A stretch of 64,000 bases of DNA from Haloarchaeobius amylolyticus (GCF_026616195.1 NZ_JANHDH010000002.1:806001-870000), one strand, 5' to 3'. Shown: positions 1 through 8,692, counted from the stretch's first letter. Translations and numbers: made by a program. The notes: generated from the letters alone by a model not told the origin.

Positions 1-812
1 ATGAACTCCGTCGCCTTCCGGTGCTGGCGGAGGAAGTCCTTCGCGAGGCCCGGACGGTCGTTCCGCAGCCGGTCGTGCATCATCGTCACGGCCGCGGGCT
101 GGCCGGACATGAAGTCGCCGGCCCACGCGATGTTCTGGTAGCCCGCCCCTTTGGACTGGACGATGGTCGGTACCGGCTCCATGATACTCGTGCCGTCTAT
201 CTTGCCCGCGACGAGCGCCTGTCGAACCGGCCCGGCCCCGCCGAGGGACTTGATGTTCACGTCGCTCTCGGGGTCGAGCCCGAGTTCGCTGTCGAGCCAG
301 TACCGGAGCAGGATGTCCGGGACCGACCCCGGCGGGAAGGTGCCGAAGGTGAACTTCCGGCCCTTCTCCTGCTCGAACTTCGCGAACGCGTCGCCACCGT
401 GTTCCTCGTAGAGCCCGGCGAACTCGTCACTGGCCATGATGAGCATCGCCTCCTCGATGTTCGCACCGGTCACCTTCGCGAAGCCGGTCTTGTCGGCGAT
501 GATCATCGCGGGGACGACGCCGAACAGCGCCACGTCGTAGTCGCCCTTCGCGTACGCCTGCACGATGCTCGGGCCGTCGCTGAACAGCTCGGCCTCGACC
601 GGCACGGGGAGTTCGTCGTAGTAGCCCTGCTGGTCCATCACGAAGTGCTGCATGTCCGGGTAGATGGGCATGTAGGCGACCGAGAGCGGTGCCTCGCCAC
701 CGCCGCCACCGGTGAGCCCACCGACACAGCCGGCGAGGCCCGCGATACCGGTGCCCGTGGCTGCCTGTACGAACCGCCGCCGAGAGACCTGCTGCCCGTC
801 GAACGTACTCAT
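1..812 (-). CDS. ABC-type nitrate/sulfonate/taurine-like substrate-binding lipoprotein (3' part cut by window edge)
   Basis: About 270 N-terminal residues are visible; the C-terminus lies outside the window. The start ATG at 812 precedes a twin-Arg signal (RRRFVQ, residues 11-16) and a lipobox ending LAGC with Cys29, so the protein is probably Tat-exported and lipid-anchored. The mature part begins LSVAYMPIYPDMQHF and contains VEAELFSDGPSIVQAYAKGDYDVALFG-type pattern, then GSVPDILLRYW and KIDGTSIMEPVP. This is the SsuA/TauA/NMT1-like periplasmic-binding fold that feeds an ABC importer. The permease and ATPase genes would lie beyond the left edge. A TATA-like AGTTAAG lies about 25 nt upstream. 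The substrate cannot be told from sequence. Confidence 0.85.
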   Translation of the reverse strand, partial: MSTFDGQQVSRRRFVQAATGTGIAGLAGCVGGLTGGGGGEAPLSVAYMPIYPDMQHFVMDQQGYYDELPVPVEAELFSDGPSIVQAYAKGDYDVALFGVVPAMIIADKTGFAKVTGANIEEAMLIMASDEFAGLYEEHGGDAFAKFEQEKGRKFTFGTFPPGSVPDILLRYWLDSELGLDPESDVNIKSLGGAGPVRQALVAGKIDGTSIMEPVPTIVQSKGAGYQNIAWAGDFMSGQPAAVTMMHDRLRNDRPGLAKDFLRQHRKATEF

Positions 813-903
813 TCGCCCGGATTTGACGGGCCACGCTTAACTGGCCACAGCACGCGGTAACTACCTCCGAGAGCGTGTGCGGGCGGGTAACCGGCACGTT
901 ATC

Positions 904-937
904 CGGCCACGGTGGCCGAATCGACCGGGATTCGGCC
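904..937. promoter_or_regulatory. Overlapping palindromes in divergent promoter region
   Basis: The 259-nt space between the substrate-binding lipoprotein and the aminotransferase holds two inverted repeats. CGGCCAC/GTGGCCG (904-918) has a one-base centre. GGCCGAATC/GATTCGGCC (914-922 and 929-937) has a 6-nt centre. They overlap by 5 bases. Their place between divergent genes suggests a regulator site or an RNA hairpin; neither is proven. Confidence 0.4.
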
Positions 938-1071
938 CGCAGGCCGCGCCGAGCGCTGTTGTAGACACCGGCAATCGCTGCTGGTTCGGGGCTGCTGTGG
1001 CCGCCCAATCGGTACATATGGCAACAGCCCTCACATCAAGAGTTATCCGGTCCCCCTGCGCGTTCTATGGT

Positions 1072-2193
1072 ATGACGGAGTTCTCAGACCGCATCGAGCA
1101 GGTCAGCATCAGTGGTATCCGGAAGGTCTTCGAGGCCGCGGGCGAGGACGCCATCAACCTCGGCCTCGGCCAGCCGGACTTCCCGACGCCGGAGCACGCG
1201 AAGCAGGGGGCCATCGAGGCCATCGAGGACGGTCGTGCCGACGCCTACACGTCCAACAAGGGGACCGAGTCGCTGCGCGAGGCCATCAGCCAGCGCTACG
1301 CCACGGACCGCGACCTCCACGTGGACCCCGACGACATCATCGCGACCGCCGGTGGGTCCGAGGCGCTCCACCTCGCCATGGAGGCCCACGTCGACCCCGG
1401 TCAGGAGGTCATCTACCCCGACCCCGGGTTCGTCGCCTACGAGGCCCTGACCCACATCGCCGCGGGCGAGCCGAAGCCGGTCCCGCTCCGCGAGGACCTC
1501 ACGCTCGACCCGGCGACCGTCGAGGAACACATCACCGACGACACCGCGGCGTTCATCGTGAACAGCCCCGGCAACCCGACGGGCGCGGTCCAGTCCGAGG
1601 AGGACATGCGCGAGTTCGCCCGCATCGCCGACGAGCACGACGTTCTCTGCATCTCCGACGAGGTGTACGAACACATCGTCTTCGAGGGCGAGCACCGCTC
1701 CCCCATCGAGTTCGCCGAGTCCGACAACGTGGTCGTCGTCTCCGCGTGTTCGAAGACGTACTCGATGACGGGCTGGCGCCTCGGCTGGGTCACCGGCGCG
1801 ACCCGTCGCATCGAGCGCATGCTCCGCGTCCACCAGTACGTGCAGGCCTGTGCGTCCGCCCCGGCGCAGTACGCCGCCGAGGCCGCCCTCTCGGGCGACC
1901 AGACGGTCGTCGACGAGATGGTCGAGACGTTCGAGGAGCGTCGCGACCTCGTCGTCTCCGGCCTCGAGGACATGGGGCTGGAGGTGCCGACGCCCCGTGG
2001 CGCGTTCTACGTGATGCCGAAGGTGCCCGAGGGCTGGGTGGACGAGGTCATCGACCGCGGCGTCGTCGTCGTGCCGGGCGACGCGTTCGGCGAACACGGC
2101 GAGGGCTACGCGCGGCTCTCCTACGCGACCAGCACCGAGGAACTGGAGGAGGCCCTCGACATCATGCGCGAGGCCACCGAAGCCGTTAGGTAA
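1072..2193 (+). CDS. PLP-dependent class I/II aminotransferase (AspC-like)
   Basis: This 373-residue enzyme is a fold-type I aminotransferase that moves an amino group between an amino acid and a 2-oxo acid. Visible family features are LGLGQPDFPTPEH near residue 31, NSPGNPTG with Asn168, SDEVYE with Asp196 and Tyr199, and the PLP-binding Lys228 in SKTYSMTGWRLGW, with Arg236 nearby. The ATG at 1072 was chosen because the family begins close to MTEFSDRIEQVSISGIR; the longer upstream frame has non-acidic, untypical sequence. The gene stands alone between divergent and co-directional neighbours. Aspartate or aromatic aminotransferase is likely; exact substrate cannot be given. Confidence 0.93.
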   Translation: MTEFSDRIEQVSISGIRKVFEAAGEDAINLGLGQPDFPTPEHAKQGAIEAIEDGRADAYTSNKGTESLREAISQRYATDRDLHVDPDDIIATAGGSEALHLAMEAHVDPGQEVIYPDPGFVAYEALTHIAAGEPKPVPLREDLTLDPATVEEHITDDTAAFIVNSPGNPTGAVQSEEDMREFARIADEHDVLCISDEVYEHIVFEGEHRSPIEFAESDNVVVVSACSKTYSMTGWRLGWVTGATRRIERMLRVHQYVQACASAPAQYAAEAALSGDQTVVDEMVETFEERRDLVVSGLEDMGLEVPTPRGAFYVMPKVPEGWVDEVIDRGVVVVPGDAFGEHGEGYARLSYATSTEELEEALDIMREATEAVR

Positions 2194-2268
2194 TCGACAG
2201 GCTCGACCCTGTTCCCTATGTAATTAGGTCGTACTGCCTTTGTGGTTCTACGGCGTATCGAGACACCA

Positions 2269-4023
2269 ATGGCTACAGAGTTGTCCGCGGACTCCGAGTC
2301 GGACACACGGCGGTCGGACGCCACCGTCCTCGTCGTCGACGACGACCAGGACCTGGCGGACACGTGTCGATACTGGCTGGAAGGCGATGGCTACAGCGTC
2401 CGGACCGCCTACAGCGGGGAGGACGCACTGGAGGCCATGGACGAGGAGGTCGACCTCGTCCTGCTCGACCGGCGTATGCCCCGCCTCTCCGGCGACGAGA
2501 CGCTGGACGAGATCCGCGACCGCGGGTACGAGTGTCCGGTCGCGATGATGACCGCGGTGGCTCCCGACACCGACATCGTCGACATGCCGTTCGACGAGTA
2601 CCTCGTCAAGCCGGTGGCCGAGGCCGACGTGCTCGACGCCGTCGAGGAGTTGCTCGCCCGGAGCGACTTCTCCGAGGACGTCCGCGAGTACTTCGCGCTG
2701 GAGGCGACCGCGGAGGCGCTCTCCTCGCGCGACGAGGAGAACCTGCGCGACGCCGGCGTCCTCGGCGACCTCCGCGAGGAGCTCTCGGAGGCCTACGAGG
2801 ACCACGAGGAGGAGATCGAACGGCGCGAGGAGCAACTCGACCGGCTCGTCCACGTCAACCACGTCATCCGGAGCATCGACCGCACCCTGGTCGAGGCGTC
2901 GACCCGCGAGACCATCGAGACGGAGGTCTGCGAGGCGCTCGTGGAGACGAGCACCTACCGCGGTGCCTGGGTCGCGGAGTACAACGACCACAGCCGGGGC
3001 ATCCAGACCCGCGTCACCGCCGGCTCCATCGTGGAGGACGTCGACGCCCAGCATGACGGCCAGCTCCAGGAGTGCGTGGCCGAGGCGGTCGAATCCGGGC
3101 AGGTGCAGGTCGTCTCCAGCATCTCCGCGGAGCACGCCGCGGCCGCCTTCGGCGACGGCGTCACCGCCGAGAACACCGCGGCCGTCGTCGTCCCCCTGAC
3201 CTACCGCGAGAAGTCCTACGGCGCGTTGCTGGTCTACACCGTCGAGTCCCACGTCTTCACCGACCACGAGCTCTCCGTGTTCGTCGACCTGGGCGACCAC
3301 ATCGGTAACGGCATCAACGCGGTCGAACAGCGCAAGCTCCTGCTCGCCGACACCATCGCGGAACTGGAGTTCCGCCACACCGACACCGACGACCCCTTCG
3401 TCGCGCTCTCGCGGGACACCGGCGCCACCATCACGCTCCGCGGGGTCGCCTCGACGGACGAGTCCGGCCTGACCTGCTTCGTCGACGTGCGCGACGGCGA
3501 CGCCCAGCAGCTCCTCGAACGCGCGGCCGAACACCCGGCCGTCGACCACGTCCGGCTGGTCACCGAGGGCGAGGAGTCGCTGTTCGAACTCTCGGTGACG
3601 AGCGCGGCCATCGAGACGCTCTCGGGCGTCGGCGCGACCGTGAACACCTTCCGGGTCGAGGACGGCCAGGGCCGTATCGTGGCCGAGGTCGCCCCCGACG
3701 CCGACCTGAAGGCCATCGTCGGCGCGGTCCAGTCCGCCTTCGCGGACGTCTCCGTGCTCTCCAAGCGCGAGGTCGAACGCTCCGTCCAGTCCACCGAGGC
3801 GTTCAAGCAGGGGCTCTCGGACAAACTGACCGAGCGCCAGCAGACCGCCCTCGAGACGGCCTACGCCGCGGGCTACTACGAGTGGCCCCGCGACAGCACG
3901 GCCGAGGAGGTCGCCGAGGCGATGGACATCGCCGCCCCGACCCTCCACGAGCACCTCCGCGCCGGCGAGCGCAAACTGCTTGACGCCTTCGTCGACGAGA
4001 CGAACAACGACAACGGCGCCTGA
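2269..4023 (+). CDS. Response regulator with HalX linker, GAF-like and Bat-type HTH domains
   Basis: A 584-residue soluble transcription regulator. Residues 18-120 form a receiver domain (Asp24, Asp25, phospho-acceptor Asp67 in LVLLDRRMP, Lys114 in YLVKPV). Residues about 120-200 match the helical HalX extension found after haloarchaeal receivers (REYFALEATAEALSSRDEENL). A GAF-like domain spans about 205-345, then a Bat-associated domain, and the last 60 residues (LTERQQTALETAYAAGYYEWPR) are the bacterio-opsin-activator HTH_10. It probably takes a phosphate from a histidine kinase encoded elsewhere and binds DNA. The ATG at 2269 was preferred over an in-frame GTG at 2242. Confidence 0.9.
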   Translation: MATELSADSESDTRRSDATVLVVDDDQDLADTCRYWLEGDGYSVRTAYSGEDALEAMDEEVDLVLLDRRMPRLSGDETLDEIRDRGYECPVAMMTAVAPDTDIVDMPFDEYLVKPVAEADVLDAVEELLARSDFSEDVREYFALEATAEALSSRDEENLRDAGVLGDLREELSEAYEDHEEEIERREEQLDRLVHVNHVIRSIDRTLVEASTRETIETEVCEALVETSTYRGAWVAEYNDHSRGIQTRVTAGSIVEDVDAQHDGQLQECVAEAVESGQVQVVSSISAEHAAAAFGDGVTAENTAAVVVPLTYREKSYGALLVYTVESHVFTDHELSVFVDLGDHIGNGINAVEQRKLLLADTIAELEFRHTDTDDPFVALSRDTGATITLRGVASTDESGLTCFVDVRDGDAQQLLERAAEHPAVDHVRLVTEGEESLFELSVTSAAIETLSGVGATVNTFRVEDGQGRIVAEVAPDADLKAIVGAVQSAFADVSVLSKREVERSVQSTEAFKQGLSDKLTERQQTALETAYAAGYYEWPRDSTAEEVAEAMDIAAPTLHEHLRAGERKLLDAFVDETNNDNGA

Positions 4024-4144
4024 CCGCGCCCGCCCCCGACCCACGCCGGGACGACCGTTCCTGACACGATTCGATGGCCAGCCGGCAGCGTCTGGCGTGC
4101 CCCAACCCACGGAGTTATGTCATCTTCGTGCGAAGCGATACCAC

Positions 4145-4996
4145 ATGACGTTCTCGCGTCACGGAGCAGGGCTTCGAGCAGATGCGCAGGCGCTCGCCTC
4201 GCAGGTACATCCCGTGTTCATGCTCCCACCCATCGCCGCGTCGTGGTTCGGGAGCATCCTCGCCGGCGAGTTCGACCCGCTCCTCGGACTCCTCCACATG
4301 ACGGCCATCTTCCTCGCGGTCTACACCGCCCACGTCAAGGACGGCTACGTCGACTTCCACGTCCGGGGCGAGGACGACGACCATCCCCTGACGGTCCGGG
4401 GCTGTCGCCTCGCGCTTCTCGGCGCGAGTCTGGCCTTCTTCGGGCTGCTGGGGGCACTCTGGGTGCTGGTCGACCCCTGGGCCGCCCTGCTGACGCTCCC
4501 CGGCTGGCTCATCGGCTACCACCACGCGCCACAGCTCGACACCAACCCGGTGACGACCACGACGGGCTACCCCCTCGGCATCGCGCTGGCCATCCTCGGC
4601 GGGTTCTACGTCCAGACCGGGACGCTCACCACGGTCGCGCTCGCCTTCGCCGCGGTCTTCCTCGTCCTCCTCTCGGGCGTCAAGGTCGTCGACGACGCGC
4701 AGGACTACGAGTACGACCGGTCCATCGAGAAGCACACCGTCGCCGTCCTGCTCGGCCGCGAGGGCGCCCGCCGCGCCGCCTTCAGCATCATGGGCGTCGG
4801 CCTCCTTGGCGTCCTCGGGTTCGCTGCCCTCGGCGTCTTCCCGCCGTCGGCCGCCCTCGCCGTCGTGGTGTTCGTCCCCGTCGCGTTCTTCGCCTACCGC
4901 GGTACCGAGGAACTGGCGACGATGCTGCTCGTGCGTGGCTGCTACGTCTTCCTGGCGGCGCTGCTCGTGGCGGTGTACTTCCAGCCGCTGACGTAG
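4145..4996 (+). CDS. UbiA-family prenyltransferase-like membrane protein
   Basis: A 283-residue protein with about eight hydrophobic segments. It keeps versions of the two Asp-rich motifs that bind Mg-prenyl diphosphate in UbiA enzymes: HVKDGYVDFH (Asp66, Asp70) after the second helix, and KVVDDAQDYEYDRSIEKHTVAVLLGR, the latter very like the second motif of UbiA/DGGGP synthases. The first motif lacks the usual leading Asn, and a charged GEDDDHP loop follows. It may transfer an isoprenoid to a lipid or quinone, or be a divergent non-catalytic relative. The start at ATG 4145 follows a run of non-coding sequence and gives a typical N-terminus. Confidence 0.75.
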   Translation: MTFSRHGAGLRADAQALASQVHPVFMLPPIAASWFGSILAGEFDPLLGLLHMTAIFLAVYTAHVKDGYVDFHVRGEDDDHPLTVRGCRLALLGASLAFFGLLGALWVLVDPWAALLTLPGWLIGYHHAPQLDTNPVTTTTGYPLGIALAILGGFYVQTGTLTTVALAFAAVFLVLLSGVKVVDDAQDYEYDRSIEKHTVAVLLGREGARRAAFSIMGVGLLGVLGFAALGVFPPSAALAVVVFVPVAFFAYRGTEELATMLLVRGCYVFLAALLVAVYFQPLT

Positions 4997-5016
4997 GTGC
5001 GGTGCCGGGCCGTGCG

Positions 5017-5685
5017 TCACCGCCGATGTCTCGGCGTCCGGTCCCTCCCCCGTCGCCGCCAGGGGGCCCGCCGGCCGAACATGGCACCGACCATCCCGAA
5101 GAACGCGGGGTAGGCGATGGCGGCGAGGGCGATGGCGAACCAGGGGTCCGGGCCGACCTCCTCGGTCGCGATGGACTCCAGCCCGGGGATACCGGAAGGA
5201 GCCTGCAGGGTCGAGACGAGCATGAACACCACCGCGACGAAGAAGTAGCCGACGAACACCGCGAGGCCGGCCCGGAGCCACGAGGTGTTCTTCGGGCGGC
5301 GCTTGGCCGTGACGTAGCCCGCGACGACGAGCAACGCGGGCGGCAGCAGGTAGAGCCCGAGGAGTCGTTCGTTGCTCGCGGCGAGGAGCGCCAGCGTGCT
5401 GCCACTCTCGGCGAAGGCCTCGCCGGGCCCGAAGGAGGCACCCCTCGTCGGTGCGAGATGGGCGTTGTAGTACACCCACGACGAGACGCGCCAGCGGCCG
5501 AGTTCGGCGACCGCCAGCGCCGCCTCGCCGTAGTAGCGCATCCGGACGAGGAAGTGGACGAGGCCGAGCCCCGCGAGGAACGCGAGCGCGCCGATGGCCG
5601 ACCCCTTCACCCAGAGGAAGAGGGTCGCGACGCTGTCGACCTCGGTGTCGCGCTTCAGTTCGCGGTAGTCGTGCCCCTCCACCAT
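5017..5685 (-). CDS. Multi-pass membrane protein of unknown function
   Basis: A 222-residue protein with about four to five transmembrane segments (around 25-48, 105-125, 135-160, 185-205), a charged N-terminus (HDYRELKRDTEVDS) and a strongly basic C-terminal tail rich in Arg. I recognise no catalytic motif. It converges with the UbiA-like gene (20-nt gap) and diverges from the amidotransferase gene. Such single membrane proteins are common in haloarchaea; the call is only that it is a real, codon-typical gene. Confidence 0.7.
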   Translation of the reverse strand: MVEGHDYRELKRDTEVDSVATLFLWVKGSAIGALAFLAGLGLVHFLVRMRYYGEAALAVAELGRWRVSSWVYYNAHLAPTRGASFGPGEAFAESGSTLALLAASNERLLGLYLLPPALLVVAGYVTAKRRPKNTSWLRAGLAVFVGYFFVAVVFMLVSTLQAPSGIPGLESIATEEVGPDPWFAIALAAIAYPAFFGMVGAMFGRRAPWRRRGRDRTPRHRR

Positions 5686-5794
5686 CGGTTCTCGCCTGTC
5701 ACTATCCGTACCTGAGTATTCAACCTGTCGGGGCGGGGTTGCGAGAGGCTTCGGACCCGAGGAGTTACCCCGGGCCGGGCCGTCGGTCGGGCCG

Positions 5795-6448
5795 ATGCTG
5801 CTCTCGCTGGAGAACGAGGTCGACCCCGACGCCCGCTACCTCGGCGACGCCCTGCGCTCGCTCCTCGGCGAGCACGCCACCTACGACTACGTCCGCGAGG
5901 GCGGTCGCCCCGCCCTCGACCGGTTCGACGACCTCGACGGCGTGGTGGTCGGGGGAAGCACCGCCGGGGTGTACGAGGCCGACGACCACCCGTGGATGGC
6001 CGAGGAGGCCGCGTTCGTCCGGGAGCTGGTCGACCGCGAGATACCCGTTCTCGGGGTCTGCTTCGGCCACCAGCTCGTGAACGAGGCACTGGGTGGCCGG
6101 GTCGAACACCACGGTCTCGCCCACCGGCTCGTCACGGCCGACCTGGCCGACGACCCGCTGTTCGATGGCGTCAACCGGACGATTCCGGCGGTCCACGGCG
6201 ACCGGGTGGTCGACCCGGGCGACGGGATGGCCCCAATCGCCGCCACCGACGACTACCGGTACTTCGCGACGCGGCACCGGGACGCCCCGGTGTGGACGGT
6301 CCAGTACCATCCGGAGTTCCAGCACGACCTGCTCGCGCGGATCCGCGAGGACTTCGGCTGGACCGACACCGACCGCTCGTGGGCCGACGTGACGACGGCG
6401 CGGACGCTCCGGAACTTCGAGCGACTGGCGGCCGCGCACTCGCGGTGA
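5795..6448 (+). CDS. Class I glutamine amidotransferase family protein
   Basis: A 217-residue stand-alone amidotransferase domain. The nucleophile elbow is GVCFGHQ with Cys89, and His172 and Glu174 in QYHPEFQ complete the triad. The ASTAGVYEADDHPW region replaces the usual oxyanion loop. It resembles the GMP-synthase glutaminase subunit and the YebQ-like putative amidotransferases, but the true GuaA subunit is encoded at 49595-50146, so this one likely acts on another partner or as a gamma-glutamyl hydrolase. No synthetase partner is adjacent. The 3' end lies in a 20-bp tandem duplication that repeats the stop codon. Confidence 0.85.
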   Translation: MLLSLENEVDPDARYLGDALRSLLGEHATYDYVREGGRPALDRFDDLDGVVVGGSTAGVYEADDHPWMAEEAAFVRELVDREIPVLGVCFGHQLVNEALGGRVEHHGLAHRLVTADLADDPLFDGVNRTIPAVHGDRVVDPGDGMAPIAATDDYRYFATRHRDAPVWTVQYHPEFQHDLLARIREDFGWTDTDRSWADVTTARTLRNFERLAAAHSR

Positions 6449-6470
6449 GGGCCGCACACTCGCGGTGAGA
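6431..6470. repeat. 20-bp tandem duplication across a stop codon
   Basis: Units 6431-6450 and 6451-6470 differ at two positions (gccgcGcactcgcggtgagG versus gccgcAcactcgcggtgagA). The first copy contains the real TGA stop of the amidotransferase gene; the second is non-coding. It looks like a recent slippage or local duplication. Confidence 0.7.
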
Positions 6471-6487
6471 GCCGCGAGCCCGTCGCG

Positions 6488-6871
6488 TCAGGACTCTTCT
6501 GCGGCCGCCTGACACCGGTCTATCCACTGCTGCTGGTACGCCTCCGGGCTGACCAGTCGCCCGTGGAGGTCCGCGACCCGGGTGACGTCGGCGTCGCGGC
6601 ACCAGTCGACGCAGCGCCGGTAGAGGTCCCGCGGGTGGTCGTCGCGGTCGTGGACGACCGTCAACTCGTCCGCGCCGGCCAGCGAGGCGACGAACGCCCG
6701 GGTGTGCCCGTCGATGAGGGTCCACTCCCCCTCGAGGTCGATGACCGGCAGGGGGTCGTACTCGGGGTCGTCGGGGTCGCACCACGAGAGCACCCCGTCG
6801 AGCTTCGCCTGGCTCAGGTAGAGCTGGCTCGGCTGTGGCTCGGCGATGGGGAGGGTGAAGGGCTCGGGCAT
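6488..6871 (-). CDS. ParB/Srx-like domain protein
   Basis: A 127-residue soluble protein. The segment LPVIDLEGEWTLIDGHTRAFVASLAGADELTVVHD (about residues 40-75) has the beta-strand/GHTR layout of ParB-N/sulfiredoxin-like domains, which bind CTP or ATP, but there is no HTH domain as in chromosome-partitioning ParB. Its ATG at 6871 directly abuts the stop codon of the YchF gene, so the two are probably co-transcribed. It also has WCDPDD and RCVDWCRDAD cysteine pairs. The role is unknown; a nucleotide-binding accessory protein is one possibility. Confidence 0.7.
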   Translation of the reverse strand: MPEPFTLPIAEPQPSQLYLSQAKLDGVLSWCDPDDPEYDPLPVIDLEGEWTLIDGHTRAFVASLAGADELTVVHDRDDHPRDLYRRCVDWCRDADVTRVADLHGRLVSPEAYQQQWIDRCQAAAEES

Positions 6872-8053
6872 CTACTTCGCGGTCGAGACGATCTTGACCA
6901 CGTCGCCCTCTTCCAGCTCGTAGCTGTCGGAGATGTCCCGGTTGGACTTCGCGTCGACCGCGTGGAGGTAGCCGTCGCCGATGTCGGAGTGGACCGCGTA
7001 GGCGAGGTCGACCGGGGTCGACCCGTCGGGCAGGAGGAACGCGTCGGGGAGGACGTTGCCCTTCGCGTCGGTCCACTTGTTCGCGTCCTGCACCGGGAAC
7101 GCGGTGATGTGCGTCAGCAGGTCGTAGACGGCGTAGTTCAGCGCCGACTGCACGCCGGTCCCGCCCCAGCGGTCGAGCGTCTCCTGTAGCCCCGAGAGCG
7201 CGTCGCGCTGGGCGTCGGAGATGTCGCCGACGATCTCGAACGTCTCGTCGCCGGGGTCGTAGTCGATGACGCCCGCCTCGGCCCCCTTGCGCAGGGCGAG
7301 TTCGCCCTCGGCCGTCGTGGGGATGACCGGCTTGTCGAGGTCGAGCAGGCGCTCTACGTTCTCCTCGGACGCCACGTCGGCCTTGTTCGCGGCGACGATG
7401 ATGGGCTTCGTCCGGGCCCGGATGTCGCGGGCCAGCGCCTCCCGGTCGTCGTCGTCCCACTGGATGGGGTCGGCCGGGTAGTCGAGGTCGCGCAACACGG
7501 CCTGCACGTCGGCGGGGCTGGCCCCGAACCCGGTGAGCATGTCCGCGAGCGCGTCGTCGAGGTCGAAGTCGGGCGAGCGGGACTTGCGCTCGACCGACTC
7601 CCAGTTCCGGGTCACGATGCCGGTGAGCCACATGTCCATCTCCTCCTCGATGAAGTCGATGTCCTCCAGCGGGTCGTGGCTCCCCGGCTCGACCGGTTCG
7701 CCCTCGGCGTTGGTCGCGCCCGAGGCGTCGACGACGTTGATGATGACGTCGGCGTTCGTCAGCGCGTCGAGGAACTGGTTGCCGAGGCCCTTCCCCTCGT
7801 GGGCGCCGGGGACTAGCCCGGCGACGTCGAGGAGTTCGACGGGGACGTAGCGCTTCCCGTCGTGACAGTTGTCGTCGCCACAGCGCTCCTCTCGGTCCAG
7901 GCACGGACAGTCGGTCCGGACGTGGGTCACCCCCCGGTTCGGGTCGATGGTGGTGAAGGGGTAGTTCGCGATGTCCACGTCCGCCAGCGTCGCCGCCTTG
8001 TAGAAGGTAGACTTGCCCGCGTTCGGTTTCCCGGCGAGCGCGATGGAAAGCAT
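6872..8053 (-). CDS. ychF: Redox-regulated ATPase/GTPase YchF (OBG-type, TGS domain)
   Basis: A 393-residue OBG-like P-loop NTPase that associates with ribosomes. G1 is GKPNAGKST (residues 8-16), G2/G3 include NYPFTTIDPN and LLDVAGLVPGAHEGKGLGN, and NKAD is the G4 motif. The archaeal form carries a Cys-rich insert (CPCLDREERCGDDNCHDG) near residues 50-65. The C-terminal TGS domain (VHSDIGDGYLHAVDAKSNRDISDSYEL) closes the protein. The start at 8053 matches the family exactly (MLSIALAGKPN). The ParB-like gene follows without a gap. Confidence 0.96.
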   Translation of the reverse strand: MLSIALAGKPNAGKSTFYKAATLADVDIANYPFTTIDPNRGVTHVRTDCPCLDREERCGDDNCHDGKRYVPVELLDVAGLVPGAHEGKGLGNQFLDALTNADVIINVVDASGATNAEGEPVEPGSHDPLEDIDFIEEEMDMWLTGIVTRNWESVERKSRSPDFDLDDALADMLTGFGASPADVQAVLRDLDYPADPIQWDDDDREALARDIRARTKPIIVAANKADVASEENVERLLDLDKPVIPTTAEGELALRKGAEAGVIDYDPGDETFEIVGDISDAQRDALSGLQETLDRWGGTGVQSALNYAVYDLLTHITAFPVQDANKWTDAKGNVLPDAFLLPDGSTPVDLAYAVHSDIGDGYLHAVDAKSNRDISDSYELEEGDVVKIVSTAK

Positions 8054-8150
8054 GTTCTCCTGTAGCGTGGCTGGGGGAAATTGCCTTTCGGTCGCGCCGT
8101 GCCACCGTGGCTCTGTCTAACAGGAACCACGTGAGGGCGCCGCGATGAGG

Positions 8151-8177
8151 CTTCGATTCGAAACTACTTAACCCGGT
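8151..8177 (+). promoter_or_regulatory. Promoter of first duplicated lipoprotein
   Basis: TTCGATTCG (8152-8160) followed by AAACTACTTAACCCGGT ends about 20 nt before the ATG at 8198. ACTTAA is the probable TATA core, with the CGAAAC just before it a plausible BRE. The same block recurs upstream of the second lipoprotein at 8851-8877, with the distance to the ATG only one base different. Confidence 0.65.
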
Positions 8178-8197
8178 TCCATTGGAGAAGCAACACG

Positions 8198-8692
8198 ATG
8201 CGACGACGAACCCTCCTCTCCGGTGCCGCGACGGGAATCGCCCTCCTCTCTGCCGGTTGTACCACGAGCGTCAGCGTCGACGACCCCGGTGCGTCCGGCA
8301 CAGACGACGAGACGACAGACCCGGCCACCGACACCATGGCGCCGACCACGCAGTACGCCCCGAACATGGACTTCCGTATCGTCCGGTCGGACGCCGAGAC
8401 GGTCAAACTCGTCCACATGGAAGGCAAACAGGTCGAGGACGACGTGACCGAGAAGGTCACCGTCACCGTCGACGGCGAACCGGTACCGGTCCTCGACGAG
8501 TCCGGGACCGAACACGAGTACCTGGTCGCGGACGACTCGGCCCTCGGCGAGAACGAGTCCGCCGCGACGACCTACCCCGTCTCGACCGGCAACCGCATCT
8601 TCGTCGAGGCGTCGGCAGGCTCGCAGGTCGCCGTCGTCTGGTACGGTGAGGACGGCCGGACGGCGGTCCTCGAAGAGGAGACGGTCGACTGA
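8198..8692 (+). CDS. Tat lipoprotein with pilin-like beta domain (paralog 1)
   Basis: A 164-residue secreted protein. The N-terminus MRRRTLLSGAATGIALLSAGC is a Tat signal with a lipobox (Cys21), followed by a Thr/Asp-rich linker. The globular part (VKLVHMEGKQVEDDVTEKV, VDGEPV, then RIFVEASAGSQVAVVWYGEDG) resembles the beta-strand domain of haloarchaeal type IV pilin-like proteins, but the pilin signal and hydrophobic helix are absent. This suggests a surface-anchored protein with a pilin-like head. It is paralogous to the next gene; the function is unknown. Confidence 0.8.
   Translation: MRRRTLLSGAATGIALLSAGCTTSVSVDDPGASGTDDETTDPATDTMAPTTQYAPNMDFRIVRSDAETVKLVHMEGKQVEDDVTEKVTVTVDGEPVPVLDESGTEHEYLVADDSALGENESAATTYPVSTGNRIFVEASAGSQVAVVWYGEDGRTAVLEEETVD

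Noticed and set aside
2248-4110. Long minus-strand frame opposite the response regulator
   Set aside because: Arg/Val/Gly-rich translation without motifs, fully antisense to a gene with clear domains; typical high-GC shadow.
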